This document shows, in pieces, positions 37,679 through 44,874 of a stretch of 64,000 nt of DNA. The stretch comes from Saccharothrix syringae (lineage in GTDB: Bacteria > Actinomycetota > Actinomycetes > Mycobacteriales > Pseudonocardiaceae): contig NZ_CP034550.1 of the NCBI RefSeq assembly GCF_009498035.1, positions 6,944,001-7,008,000 of the forward strand. Direction: 5' to 3'. Both the position numbers and the translations under genes were made by a program. Position 1 is the first letter of the stretch. Every line of letters starts with the position of its first letter. Below the pieces are notes generated by a model that worked only from the letters and a program-made list of their open reading frames with translations, was not told the DNA's origin and searched no databases.

Positions 37679-37690
37679 GTACGACCGTAC
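37679..37690. promoter_or_regulatory. TetR-type operator copy 2 (autoregulatory)
   Basis: GTACGACCGTAC, the reverse complement of the site at 36929, 29 bp upstream of the tetR-type ATG. The identical 12-mer at two places flanking the gene strongly suggests the site of its own product. Confidence 0.65.
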
Positions 37691-37878
37691 ACGTGCCGCG
37701 CGGCCCGGGTGCCACTGTGGCCGGCCCGACCCCGCCAGTCCACTGAGGACCATTCGGGACCTGCCACGACGCGTGGACCGGGGGTGGGCTATGTTCGGGG
37801 GCGGCGGGTGCTGCACCGAGGTCCCGCGCCCGGTCCTGACCGACCGGGACGACACGACCGCCCGCGGAGGTGACCGAC

Positions 37879-38721
37879 GTGCGCAGGTCGGGACTGGTCG
37901 ACCAGGTGCGCGGGCTGGGCGCCCACGACCACCTGTGCTGGCGCTACCGCGACCGGCGCGAGTTCCGGGAGCGGGCCCGCGAGTTCCTGGCCGACGGGCT
38001 CGCCCTGGGCCTCCAGGTCTGGTGCGTCGCGCCCGGCGCGGTGGCCGACCTGGTCGAGGACCTGCGCGGGACCGCCGCCCTCGACGAGGCGCTGCGGACC
38101 GGTGCCGCCCGGGTCGCCTCCCTGGAGGCCACCTACCCGGTCGGCGCGGTGGTCGACCCCGACGCGCAGGTGCGCGCCTACGCCGAGGCCACCGAGGCCG
38201 CCCTGCGGGCCGGGTTCGGCGGTCTGCGCGTCGCCGCCGACTGCACGCCCCTGGTGCGCACCCCGGACCAGCTCGCGGCCGTCGCCCGGTACGAGCACCT
38301 GGTCGACCACTACATGGTCGACGGCCCGTTCTCGGCGATGTGCGCCTACTCGGACGCGGAGGTCGACGACGAGGCGTTCGCCCAGCTCGCCTGCATGCAC
38401 CCGATCACCAACAGCCCGTCGCCGGGCTTCCGGCTGCACGCCGCGGGCGACCGGGCCGTGGCCCTGGGCGGGGAGCTGGACATGCACGACGACGCCCTGT
38501 TCACCCTGGCACTGCGGCGGGCGTGGCTGCGCCCCCGGGACGGAAGGCTGGTCATCGACGCCCGCGGCCTCGACTTCCTCGACCACCGCACCCTGATCCA
38601 CCTGTCCGCGCACGCCGCAGACCTCGGTGCGCCCGTCGTGCTGCGGACCGCGTGGGAGGGCGTGGCCACGCTGGTGGACCTGCTCGGCCTGACCAACGTT
38701 CACCCGGAGCGCGCCGCATGA
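37879..38721 (+). CDS. MEDS-STAS domain protein (anti-anti-sigma-like)
   Basis: 280 residues from GTG 37879, 8 bp after GGAGG; GTG 37870 has no such site. Residues ~10-165 are a MEDS (DcmR-like sensory) domain: LGAHDHLCWRYRDRREFRER, FLADGLALGLQVWCVAPGAV and LVDHYMVDGPFSAMCAYSDA. Residues ~185-275 form a STAS domain (LHAAGDRAVALGGELDMHDD, GRLVIDARGLDFLDHRTLIH). The phospho-Ser signature DSSG of SpoIIAA-type proteins reads DHRT here, so classical phosphorylation control may be lost. It overlaps the next gene by ATGA; the pair looks like a partner-switch sensing module acting on an unlinked sigma factor. Confidence 0.88.
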   Translation: MRRSGLVDQVRGLGAHDHLCWRYRDRREFRERAREFLADGLALGLQVWCVAPGAVADLVEDLRGTAALDEALRTGAARVASLEATYPVGAVVDPDAQVRAYAEATEAALRAGFGGLRVAADCTPLVRTPDQLAAVARYEHLVDHYMVDGPFSAMCAYSDAEVDDEAFAQLACMHPITNSPSPGFRLHAAGDRAVALGGELDMHDDALFTLALRRAWLRPRDGRLVIDARGLDFLDHRTLIHLSAHAADLGAPVVLRTAWEGVATLVDLLGLTNVHPERAA

Positions 38722-39662
38722 CGACCACCGACAGCAACGCCCTGGGCGGTTTCATTCACCCGGCCGTGTTCTACGGCTCCGACGAGGAGTACCTGGCCCT
38801 GCTGGTCCCCTTCGTCACCGACGGCCTGGCGCAGGGCCACCCCGTGGCCGCCGCGGTGCCCGGCGCGCGGCTGCGGCTGCTGCGCGAGGCCCTGGGCGCG
38901 GACGCGGGCGACGTGCTGCTGCTCGACATGGAGGTCGTGGGCCGCAACCCCGGCCGGATCATCCCCGGGGTGCTGCGCCGCTTCGCCGACGCCCACCCGG
39001 ACGCGCACGTGCGCATCATCGGCGAACCGATCTGGGCCGGCCGCACCGACACCGAGTACCCCGCCTGCGCCCAGCACGAGGCGCTGATCAACCACGCCTT
39101 CGCCGGGCGCGACGTCACCATCGCCTGCCCCTACGACACCGCCGCGCTCGCCGGGCACGTGCTCGCCGACGCCCTGGCCACCCACCCCCTGGTGTGGGAC
39201 GCGACCGAGCGCACCGGCAGCGACCGCTACTCCCCCGACGCCGTCATCGAGCGCTGCAACACCCCGATCATGCCCGTCCCGGGCGGCCACGTGCTGGTGG
39301 TCACCACCACCGCCGAGATCCGCGCCGCCCGCCGGGTCGCCGTCGACGAGGCGCACCGCCACGGGCTGGACGCCGAGCGCACCGCGAACTTCGCGCTCAT
39401 CACCACCGAACTGGTGACCAACAGCCTCCGGCACACCGGCGGCGGCTGCCGGCTGACCGTCTGGCTCGACACCGACCACCTCGTCTGCACCGTCGAGGAC
39501 GGCGGCCTGCTGGCCGACCCGCTCGCCGGGCGCCACCCGGCCGGGCGGGACCAGCACGGTGGCCGCGGCCTGCTGATGGTCAACGCCCTGGCCGACCTGG
39601 TCCGCGTCCACACCGGTCCCGGCGGCACCGGCGTCCACGCCTTCGTGCGCCTGGCGCCGTAG
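38718..39662 (+). CDS. MEDS-HATPase_c domain protein (anti-sigma-factor kinase-like)
   Basis: 314 residues. The N-terminal MEDS domain (FIHPAVFYGSDEEYLALLVP, VRIIGEPIWAGRTDTEYPAC, DVTIACPYDTAALAGHVLAD) matches that of the preceding gene. The C-terminal ~120 residues form a GHKL ATPase of the RsbW/SpoIIAB type: N-box FALITTELVTNSLRHT, G1-like VCTVEDGG and G2 HGGRGLLMVNALADLV. Such proteins bind or phosphorylate STAS partners. The ATGA overlap with the MEDS-STAS gene supports a stoichiometric pair. The signal sensed by MEDS domains is unclear (first seen in methylotroph dcmR). Confidence 0.9.
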   Translation: MTTTDSNALGGFIHPAVFYGSDEEYLALLVPFVTDGLAQGHPVAAAVPGARLRLLREALGADAGDVLLLDMEVVGRNPGRIIPGVLRRFADAHPDAHVRIIGEPIWAGRTDTEYPACAQHEALINHAFAGRDVTIACPYDTAALAGHVLADALATHPLVWDATERTGSDRYSPDAVIERCNTPIMPVPGGHVLVVTTTAEIRAARRVAVDEAHRHGLDAERTANFALITTELVTNSLRHTGGGCRLTVWLDTDHLVCTVEDGGLLADPLAGRHPAGRDQHGGRGLLMVNALADLVRVHTGPGGTGVHAFVRLAP

Positions 39663-39723
39663 CGACCGCCCGCCGCCGGAAAAGGGTTCGCGGGGCGACC
39701 GCGCGAGATCGCAGGATGGGCGG

Positions 39724-40236
39724 GTGACCGCCCTCGTCCCCGACATCAGCATCAGGGTCGTCCCACCGACCTCGGCCCCCGCCGCGGCCGTGCTCAGGGA
39801 CTACTACACCGACATCGTGAGCCGCTACTGGGGCAGGCCGGTCACCGAGGCCGAACTGGACCGGGTGCTCGCGGAGGAGCGCAGCGACGACCTCGTCCCG
39901 CCCACCGGCCTGCTCCTGGTCGCCTTCGACGACGCCGGGCCGGTCGGCTGCGCGGGGCTGCGCCTGCTGACGGCCGGGCTCGGCGAGGTGACCAGGGTGT
40001 ACGTGGCCGGGCGCGCCCGGCGTCGCGGGCTGGGCGGGCGGCTGCTCCGGGAGGTCGAGTCGGCCGCCCTGGCCTCGGGCCGCACCGCGCTGCGCCTGGA
40101 CACCCGGGCCGACCTGGTCGAGGCGCGCCGGCTGTACGCCGGGCACGGCTACCGCGAGGTGCCCGCGTTCAACGACAGCCCTTACGCGCAGCACTGGTTC
40201 GCCAAGGACCTCCAGATGAGCAAGTCCAAGGGGTAG
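39724..40236 (+). CDS. GNAT-family N-acetyltransferase
   Basis: 170 residues, GTG start. The GNAT core shows GLLLVAFDDAGPVGCAGLRL, the acetyl-CoA site VTRVYVAGRARRRGLGGRLL (R-R-x-G-L-G-x-x-L motif A) and ALRLDTRADLVEARRLYAGH followed by GYREVPAFND (motif B). Similar small actinobacterial acetyltransferases modify amines or antibiotics; the substrate is not predictable. It stands alone between the MEDS pair and an IS relic. Confidence 0.88.
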   Translation: MTALVPDISIRVVPPTSAPAAAVLRDYYTDIVSRYWGRPVTEAELDRVLAEERSDDLVPPTGLLLVAFDDAGPVGCAGLRLLTAGLGEVTRVYVAGRARRRGLGGRLLREVESAALASGRTALRLDTRADLVEARRLYAGHGYREVPAFNDSPYAQHWFAKDLQMSKSKG

Positions 40237-40276
40237 GCACCTGGAGGCATGGGGCGAGGGTGTCGTTGTACGGGTT

Positions 40277-40880
40277 GTGACGACCGACATTGACACCCTC
40301 GCGACCGCACTCTGCGTCAGGACCGACGACCTGCTGAAGGCCGCGCCGCACCTCGCGCCGTGGCGACCGCGGGTCGGCCTGCGCCCCGGTTGACCGACGC
40401 GGGGCTGGCCACCCTGGCGGTGACGCAGGCCCTGCTCGGGTTCACCAGCGAGGCCCGCTGGTGACGACACGCCCGCGCCCACCTGGGGCACCTGTTCCGC
40501 CACCTGCCCGGCGGTCCGGCTACAACAAACGCCTGCGCCACGCATCCGACCTGGTCAAGGCGGTCATCCGAGTGTTGGCGGCGGACACGACGCCGTGGAC
40601 CGACGACGTGTGGGTGGTCGACTCGCACAGGCGAGCCGGAACGGCTCGGCGCAGCCCTGTTCAAGCCGCTGCGCCAGACCGTCGAGTCGATCAACCAGAC
40701 CCCCAAGGCCCAACTCGACCTCGAACGACACGGCGGACGCACCCCGCCGGAGTGATCGCCCGTGTCCTGCAACGCTTCCTGGCCCTGACCGCCGCCGTCT
40801 GGCACAACGACCACACCGGCCAACCCGTCAAACGATCACTGACCGCATACGACCACCAACCCTTGGCATCAATCATCTAG
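40277..40880 (+). pseudogene. IS982-type transposase relic (internal deletion, frameshifts)
   Basis: Segments of one transposase appear in order but in different frames: TDIDTLATALCVRTDDLLKA and APHLAPWRPRVGL from 40277; LATLAVTQALLGFTSEARW; RHLPGGPGYNKRLRHASDLV; then WTDDVWVVDS near 40600. About 110-120 residues expected in this family, including the central catalytic region, are missing. The sequence resumes at EPERLGAALFKPLRQTVESI and runs through PAGVIARVLQRFLALTAAVW and KRSLTAYDHQPLASII to TAG 40880. Order and content match IS982-family enzymes. No intact terminal repeats were identified. It marks an old insertion beside the GH99-like gene. Confidence 0.85.
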
Positions 40881-41089
40881 CCGCCCGTCCGGCGACCCCG
40901 CCGGTCCGGGGTGAAGCCGAGGGCGGTGAGCGCCCCCGCCGAGCCGGTCCCGGACCATGCGGCGAGCCGGTCGGCGTGGTGGGTCAGGTGTCGACCGGGT
41001 CGGCTCACCGACTCGTTACTGTCGCACTATTGCGCAAATCTGCCAACTTCTTGCATTCTGGTGCCGTCCCTCCAACGAAGGAGCCCGCG

Positions 41090-42745
41090 GTGCCCCTGTC
41101 GCGCAGGACGTTCCTCGGCTCGGCCCTCACCGTGCCTACCCTCGGCGCCGCCACCGCCACCGCCACCGCCGCGAGCCCACCCGGCGACGTGGTCGGCAAG
41201 GTCACCGTCGGCTACCAGGGGTGGTTCGCCGCGCGCGGCGACGGTTCGCCGCTGGACGGCTGGTGGCACTGGAGCCAGGACTGGGGCCGCTCGCCGTCGC
41301 CCGCCAACCACGCGCTCAAGGCGTGGCCGGACACGGCGGACTACACCACCCGCTACCCCACCGACTTCGGCCTCCTCGGCGACGGCCGACCCGCCACCGT
41401 GTTCTCCGACCACGACCAGCAGACCGTGGACACCCACTTCCGCTGGATGCGCGAGTACGGCTGCGACACCGCCGCCCTCCAGCGGTTCAACCCGGTCGGC
41501 GGCGAGGGCCCGATCCGCGACGCCGTCACCGCCCGGGTGCGCGCCGCGGCCGAGCGGCACGGCGTGAAGTTCTACGTCATGTACGACGTCACCAACTGGA
41601 CGGCCATGCGGTCGGAGATCAAGACCGACTGGCTGGGCAAGATGCGGGCGCACACCGCGTCGCCGATGTACGCCCGGCAGAACGGCAAGCCGGTGGTGTG
41701 CGTCTGGGGCTTCGGCTTCAACGACCCCGCCCGCCCGTTCACCCCGCAGGAGTGCCAGGAGGTCGTCGACTGGTTCAAGGCGCAGGGCGTCTACCTGATC
41801 GGCGGCGTGCCCACCCACTGGCGCCGCGAGGTGGAGGACTCCCGTCCCGGTTTCGGCGGCGTCTACCGCGGCTTCCACATGCTCTCGCCGTGGATGGTCG
41901 GCCGGATCGGCACCGCCGCCGACAGCGACCGCTTCCACACCGACGTGAACGCGCCCGACAAGGCCGAGTGCGACCGCCTGGGCATCGACTACCAGCCGTG
42001 CGTGCTGCCCGGCGACCTGGCCGAGCGCCAGCGCGCCCACGGCGACTTCATGTGGCGGCAGTTCTACAACATGGTCCGGCTGGGCGCGCACGGCATCTAC
42101 GTCTCGATGTTCGACGAGTACAACGAGGGCAACCAGATCGCCAAGACCCCGGAGACGCGGGCCGGCGTCCCGGCGGGGTCGGCCTTCCTGGCCCTGGACG
42201 AGGACGGCACCCGCTGCTCGTCGGACTACTACCTGCGGCTGACCGGCGACGGCGGCCGGATGCTCAAGGGCGCGCTCGCCCTCACCCCGGTGCGCCCCAC
42301 CCCGCCGCTGCCCGGCCCCGTCGAGCGCGACCTGGCCGCCGGGCGCCCCACCGCGCAGAGCAGCCAGACCCAGCAGTACGGCGGCCACCTCGCCGTGGAC
42401 GGCGACCCGCGCACCTACTGGGAGAGCGCCAACAACGCCTTCCCCCAGTGGTGGCAGGTCGACCTGGGCGCCACCTCGACCCTGACCCGGCTGGTGCTGG
42501 GCCTGCCGCCGGACCCCGCGTGGGGCGGGCGCACCCAGACCGTCGCGGTGGAGGCCAGTGCGGACGGGGGCGCGTTCACCACCCTGGTGGGCGCCGCGGG
42601 GTACGTCTTCGACCCGGCCACCGGGAACACCGCGACCATCGCGCTGCCGACCGGCGCGCGGGCCCGCTTCGTCCGCCTCCGGTTCACCGGGAACACCGGC
42701 TGGCCGGCCGGCCAGCTCTCGGTCCTCAGGGCGTTCGGCACCTAG
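41090..42745 (+). CDS. Secreted GH99/GH71-like glycoside hydrolase with F5/8C (discoidin) domain
   Basis: 551 residues from GTG 41090 (AAGGAG 6 bp upstream). A Tat-type signal peptide (PLSRRTFLGSALTVPTLGA) precedes a ~370-residue barrel: KVTVGYQGWFAARGDGSPLD, FSDHDQQTVDTHFRWMREYG, DTAALQRFNPVGGEGPIRDA, VKFYVMYDVTNW and GIYVSMFDEYNEGNQI with the candidate acidic residues. This resembles GH99-like (endo-alpha-mannanase/mannosidase) and GH71 proteins. The last ~140 residues form a coagulation factor 5/8 type C domain (RPTAQSSQTQQYGGHLAVDG, QWWQVDLGATSTLTRLVLGL, ARFVRLRFTGNTGWPAGQLS), a carbohydrate-binding module. Alpha-mannan or alpha-glucan is the likely target. Confidence 0.85.
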   Translation: MPLSRRTFLGSALTVPTLGAATATATAASPPGDVVGKVTVGYQGWFAARGDGSPLDGWWHWSQDWGRSPSPANHALKAWPDTADYTTRYPTDFGLLGDGRPATVFSDHDQQTVDTHFRWMREYGCDTAALQRFNPVGGEGPIRDAVTARVRAAAERHGVKFYVMYDVTNWTAMRSEIKTDWLGKMRAHTASPMYARQNGKPVVCVWGFGFNDPARPFTPQECQEVVDWFKAQGVYLIGGVPTHWRREVEDSRPGFGGVYRGFHMLSPWMVGRIGTAADSDRFHTDVNAPDKAECDRLGIDYQPCVLPGDLAERQRAHGDFMWRQFYNMVRLGAHGIYVSMFDEYNEGNQIAKTPETRAGVPAGSAFLALDEDGTRCSSDYYLRLTGDGGRMLKGALALTPVRPTPPLPGPVERDLAAGRPTAQSSQTQQYGGHLAVDGDPRTYWESANNAFPQWWQVDLGATSTLTRLVLGLPPDPAWGGRTQTVAVEASADGGAFTTLVGAAGYVFDPATGNTATIALPTGARARFVRLRFTGNTGWPAGQLSVLRAFGT

Positions 42746-43090
42746 GACCGGGGTCGGCGCCAGTCCAGCGCGATGCCCGCCAGGCCCGGGCGGCAGGGCG
42801 TCGGTGCCGCGCACCACCCGGGTGATCCGCGCGGGCAGGGCGGTGGGCGACAGCTCCACCTGCGTCAGCAGCGGCCCGGCGGACTGGCGGTGGACGCGGA
42901 AGTGGCCGGGGCACTCGACGGCCGAACCGGAGACGACCTCGTGGGCCGGCACGAACGTCTCGCCCCCGCCCGGCCTGCGGTCGAGCAGCAGCTCGAACAC
43001 CACCCAGCTCTCCTCGCGCCGCACGCGCCCCAGCCGGCAGCCCCCACCGCCGCGTCCGCGCCCGGCCCGCCCTGGTACACCGCCAGGTAC
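42742..43090 (-). pseudogene. Degenerate coding fragment, convergent with the GH99-like gene
   Basis: On the minus strand one frame reads plausibly as protein (ESWVVFELLLDRRPGGGETF, PLLTQVELSPTALPARITRV), then shifts frame near 42780 to give GLAGIALDWRRPRS ending at a TAG that overlaps the GH99-like stop through CTAG. I do not recognise the family. The frame change and lack of a start argue for a gene remnant; random high-GC reading cannot be excluded. Confidence 0.35.
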
Positions 43091-43111
43091 CGGTCGACGC
43101 CGCGCTCGTGG

Positions 43112-43600
43112 CCCTGCTCCCCTGGTCGGCCGGTCGGACACCGGCGGTCGCGGCCGCGCCGCTGGACTTCACCGTGCAAGCCCCAGCAGAAGACCAACTG
43201 GTGCCGGGACGCCGCAGGCGCGTCGATCGCCGGCCACCACGGCTACGCCGTGAGCCGGAACAGGTTCTGCGCCCTGTCCATGGACCTGAGCACCGCCAAC
43301 GACTGCCCCGACAACCAGGCGACCCTCGCCGAGGTGCAGCGCGGGTTCGCCCGGCTCGGGTTCCGCAACGCGGGCACCTACGCCTACCACCACCTGACCT
43401 ACTCGGCGATCCAGGACCAGCTCAACGCGGGCCGGCCGATCGAGACCCGCATCGGCTGGAAGCCCGGGGCGGCCACATGCACGTCCTCTACGGCTACGAC
43501 AGCGCCAAGAGCCGGGTCCGCCGGACAACCACCGGTACACCTGGGCGACCTACAGCCACTACGTCGACAACTCCAGCTTCGCGTGGACCCACACGCTGAC
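43112..43600 (+). pseudogene. Papain-like cysteine protease relic
   Basis: Three frames together spell a secreted papain-like (C39/C47-type) protease: LDFTVQAPAE at 43164; then QQKTNWCRDAAGASIAGHHG with the active-site Cys, YAVSRNRFCALSMDLSTAND, TYAYHHLTYSAIQDQLNAGR and PIETRIGWKPGA; then in another frame HMHVLYGYDSAKSRV with the catalytic His region; then in another YTWATYSHYVDNSSFAWTHT. At least two frameshifts and a small deletion are needed, and the signal peptide is absent, so no intact enzyme can be made. Confidence 0.8.
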
Positions 43601-43800
43601 CGGGGCGCGGACGGCTCGGTGTGGACGGTGCGCGACGGCGACCGCTGGGTGGTCGCCACCATCGCGACCGGTGACGTCGAGGCGCGGCGGGCCCGCGAGC
43701 TGCCGCCGGGTGGTGTGCTGCTGCGCGAACCGCAGACCAACACCTGGTACGCCGTGGTCGGTGGCGATGTCGGCCCGCGGTCCGGCGTGGGTGCGCAGCA
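43601..43800 (+). other. Possible remnant of a gene following the protease relic
   Basis: An open stretch in frame with GSVWTVRDGDRWVVATIATG, DVEARRARELPPGGVLLREP and QTNTWYAVVGGDVG has protein-like composition but no start and no recognised family. Probably the tail of a decayed gene next to the protease. Confidence 0.35.
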
Positions 43801-43843
43801 GTGCGGGCACGTCCGCGGCCGGCCGGCGATGCCGACACCGGCG

Positions 43844-43914
43844 AGACCCACCCGGGGGGTCGAACCCGGTGCCGGCGGTGTGCAGCCTGCCTCACGACCG
43901 TCGTGACGTGGGCC
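43844..43914 (-). tRNA. tRNA-Cys(GCA)-like, with two single-base irregularities
   Basis: The minus strand folds as a cloverleaf: acceptor GGCCCAC / GTGGGTC (one G-T pair), D-arm CACG / CGTG, anticodon loop CTGCACA giving GCA, T-stem CCGGG / CCCGG and discriminator T73, the Cys identity base. The anticodon stem has a bulged A (GGCAGG / CCGCC) and the T-loop has eight bases (TTCGACCC), so it may be decaying. No CCA encoded. Confidence 0.5.
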
Positions 43915-43944
43915 GGGGAAGAACTCCGGTGCACCGGGTGTGCT

Positions 43945-44021
43945 TGGGGTGACCGACCGGACTCGCACCGGCTTGGACCAGGGTCACGGCCTGGCGCCTC
44001 GTCTGCTTCGGCATCGGTCAC
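43945..44021 (-). tRNA. tRNA-His(GTG), divergent
   Basis: Minus-strand cloverleaf: acceptor GTGACCG / CGGTCAC (7 perfect pairs), D-arm GCC / GGC, anticodon stem CCAGG / CCTGG with loop CCGTGAC (anticodon GTG), T-arm GCCGG-TGCGAGT-CCGGT. The discriminator is C73, the His identity base, followed by an encoded CCA. Base 33 is C rather than the usual T. No G at -1 is encoded. Confidence 0.65.
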
Positions 44022-44023
44022 AG

Positions 44024-44093
44024 CCGTCCCGCCGGGAGTCGAACCCGGGACCTCCCGCCTGCGCGGGCGCTCTTCCTGCTGAGCTACGGGACG
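44024..44093 (-). tRNA. tRNA-like gene with shortened anticodon arm (isotype undetermined)
   Basis: Acceptor CGTCCCG / CGGGACG, D-arm GCTC-AGCAGGAA-GAGC and T-arm CCGGG-TTCGACT-CCCGG are textbook. The anticodon arm reads CCCGC-GCAG-GCGGG, leaving a loop of only 4 nt, about three bases short, so no anticodon can be assigned. Either a pseudo-tRNA or a deliberately altered one. Discriminator G73; no CCA. Confidence 0.5.
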
Positions 44094-44137
44094 CCACCGC
44101 CGGCGGCGGTGCCGGTGGTCGACAGAGCTGTACGCGC

Positions 44138-44160
44138 GGGCACCCCGCCACGGGGTGCCC
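44138..44160. other. Hairpin between tRNA-like genes
   Basis: GGGCACCCCG / CGGGGTGCCC, a 10-bp perfect stem with loop CCA, immediately 3' of the tRNA-Pro gene on the minus strand. Could be a terminator or an RNA-processing signal inside the array. Confidence 0.5.
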
Positions 44161-44162
44161 AG

Positions 44163-44235
44163 TCGGGTGCCCGCGAGTCGAACGCGGTTCCTCCTGAACC
44201 CAAATCAGGTGGGGTCGCCGTGCCCCTCGCACCCG
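44163..44235 (-). tRNA. tRNA-Pro(TGG), divergent
   Basis: Minus-strand cloverleaf without mismatches: acceptor CGGGTGC / GCACCCG, D-arm GGGG-CACGGCGA-CCCC, anticodon arm CCTGA-TTTGGGT-TCAGG (anticodon TGG, T33 present), T-arm CCGCG-TTCGACT-CGCGG. C1-G72 and A73 are bacterial tRNA-Pro identity elements. No CCA encoded. The body sequence is unlike housekeeping tRNA-Pro. Confidence 0.75.
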
Positions 44236-44284
44236 GTGCCCACCGCCGCCGCGACCGGTGGGCCGCGGCGGCGGAACTCGGACG

Positions 44285-44357
44285 AGCGGTCGGCGGGCAT
44301 CGAACCCGCTTCTCCGGCTTGGCGCGCCGGCGTGTCCGCCGAGTTCACCACGACCGC
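44285..44357 (-). tRNA. tRNA-Gly(GCC), divergent
   Basis: Minus-strand cloverleaf: acceptor GCGGTCG / CGACCGC, D-stem GTG / CAC, anticodon arm CCGGC-GCGCCAA-GCCGG (anticodon GCC), T-arm GCGGG-TTCGATG-CCCGC. G1-C72 and T73 match bacterial tRNA-Gly identity. Base 33 is C instead of T. No CCA encoded. First gene of the array in the direction of transcription. Confidence 0.65.
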
Positions 44358-44537
44358 ACGATCCCTCCCGCCCGTCCGGGGCGGCAGGGCACCTCCTCAC
44401 GCGCCCCACCAAGCTCGGGAAGAGGCGCGCGGATGAATTCCTGCTCCGCTGTGGAGTTGTCGACGAGCACGCACGGGCGGCATTCACCGAAAAGAGCCGG
44501 ACAAAAGACCCCGACCGCGGGGACGCCACATGAAATC

Positions 44538-44591
44538 TTTCCCGGAACGGGAAACGAAAAAGCCGCCCGAATCGGTTCCCCGATGGGCGGC
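44538..44591 (-). terminator. Terminator upstream of the tRNA array, with adjacent inverted repeat
   Basis: GCCGCCC...GGGCGGC (44562-44591) with an inner ATCGG / CCGAT stem; on the minus strand it is followed by TTTTTC, the form of an intrinsic terminator. Just beyond is TTTCCCG-GAA-CGGGAAA (44538-44554). Any promoter of the tRNA array must lie between 44358 and 44537. Confidence 0.7.
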
Positions 44592-44835
44592 TCCCTGTCC
44601 ACTGGACCCGATCGGGTCAGGGCGGGGAGTCCGCGCAGCCGGGGTGCTGCCCACCCGCGGCGGGTCGGTGGCCACCTGCGCTGGGGCACACGAGCGCGGC
44701 GCCAACGCCGTGCCGCGAACCTCGCTGCTCCACGCCCCTCATGACCCCGCCCTCTCGTTTTCCGGTGTGCCCAAATGGTGCACCCTCGCCGCGCCCCACC
44801 GCAATGCCTTTTTCCGCCACTACCCGAATGGGCGC
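44592..44835. other. Gene-free stretch
   Basis: About 240 bp with no convincing coding sequence on either strand and no RNA that I recognise. Slightly lower GC near 44755-44830 could hold a promoter. Confidence 0.5.
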
Positions 44836-44866
44836 ACCGGTCGACGGGCGCCGCCCGTCGACCGGT
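44836..44866 (-). terminator. Strong hairpin after the HTH gene
   Basis: ACCGGTCGACGGGCG / CGCCCGTCGACCGGT, a 15-bp perfect stem around a single C, starting 9 bp beyond the TAA of the minus-strand HTH gene. Confidence 0.75.
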
Positions 44867-44874
44867 CCACCCCT

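Noticed and set aside
42726..43172. Intact minus-strand gene of 148 codons
   Set aside because: Arg-rich shadow composition; the protein-like segments in this region occur in other frames and are interrupted.
44360..44537. A sixth tRNA upstream of tRNA-Gly
   Set aside because: GTCGAC-containing sequence near 44460 superficially resembles a T-arm but lacks pairing stems and an acceptor helix.
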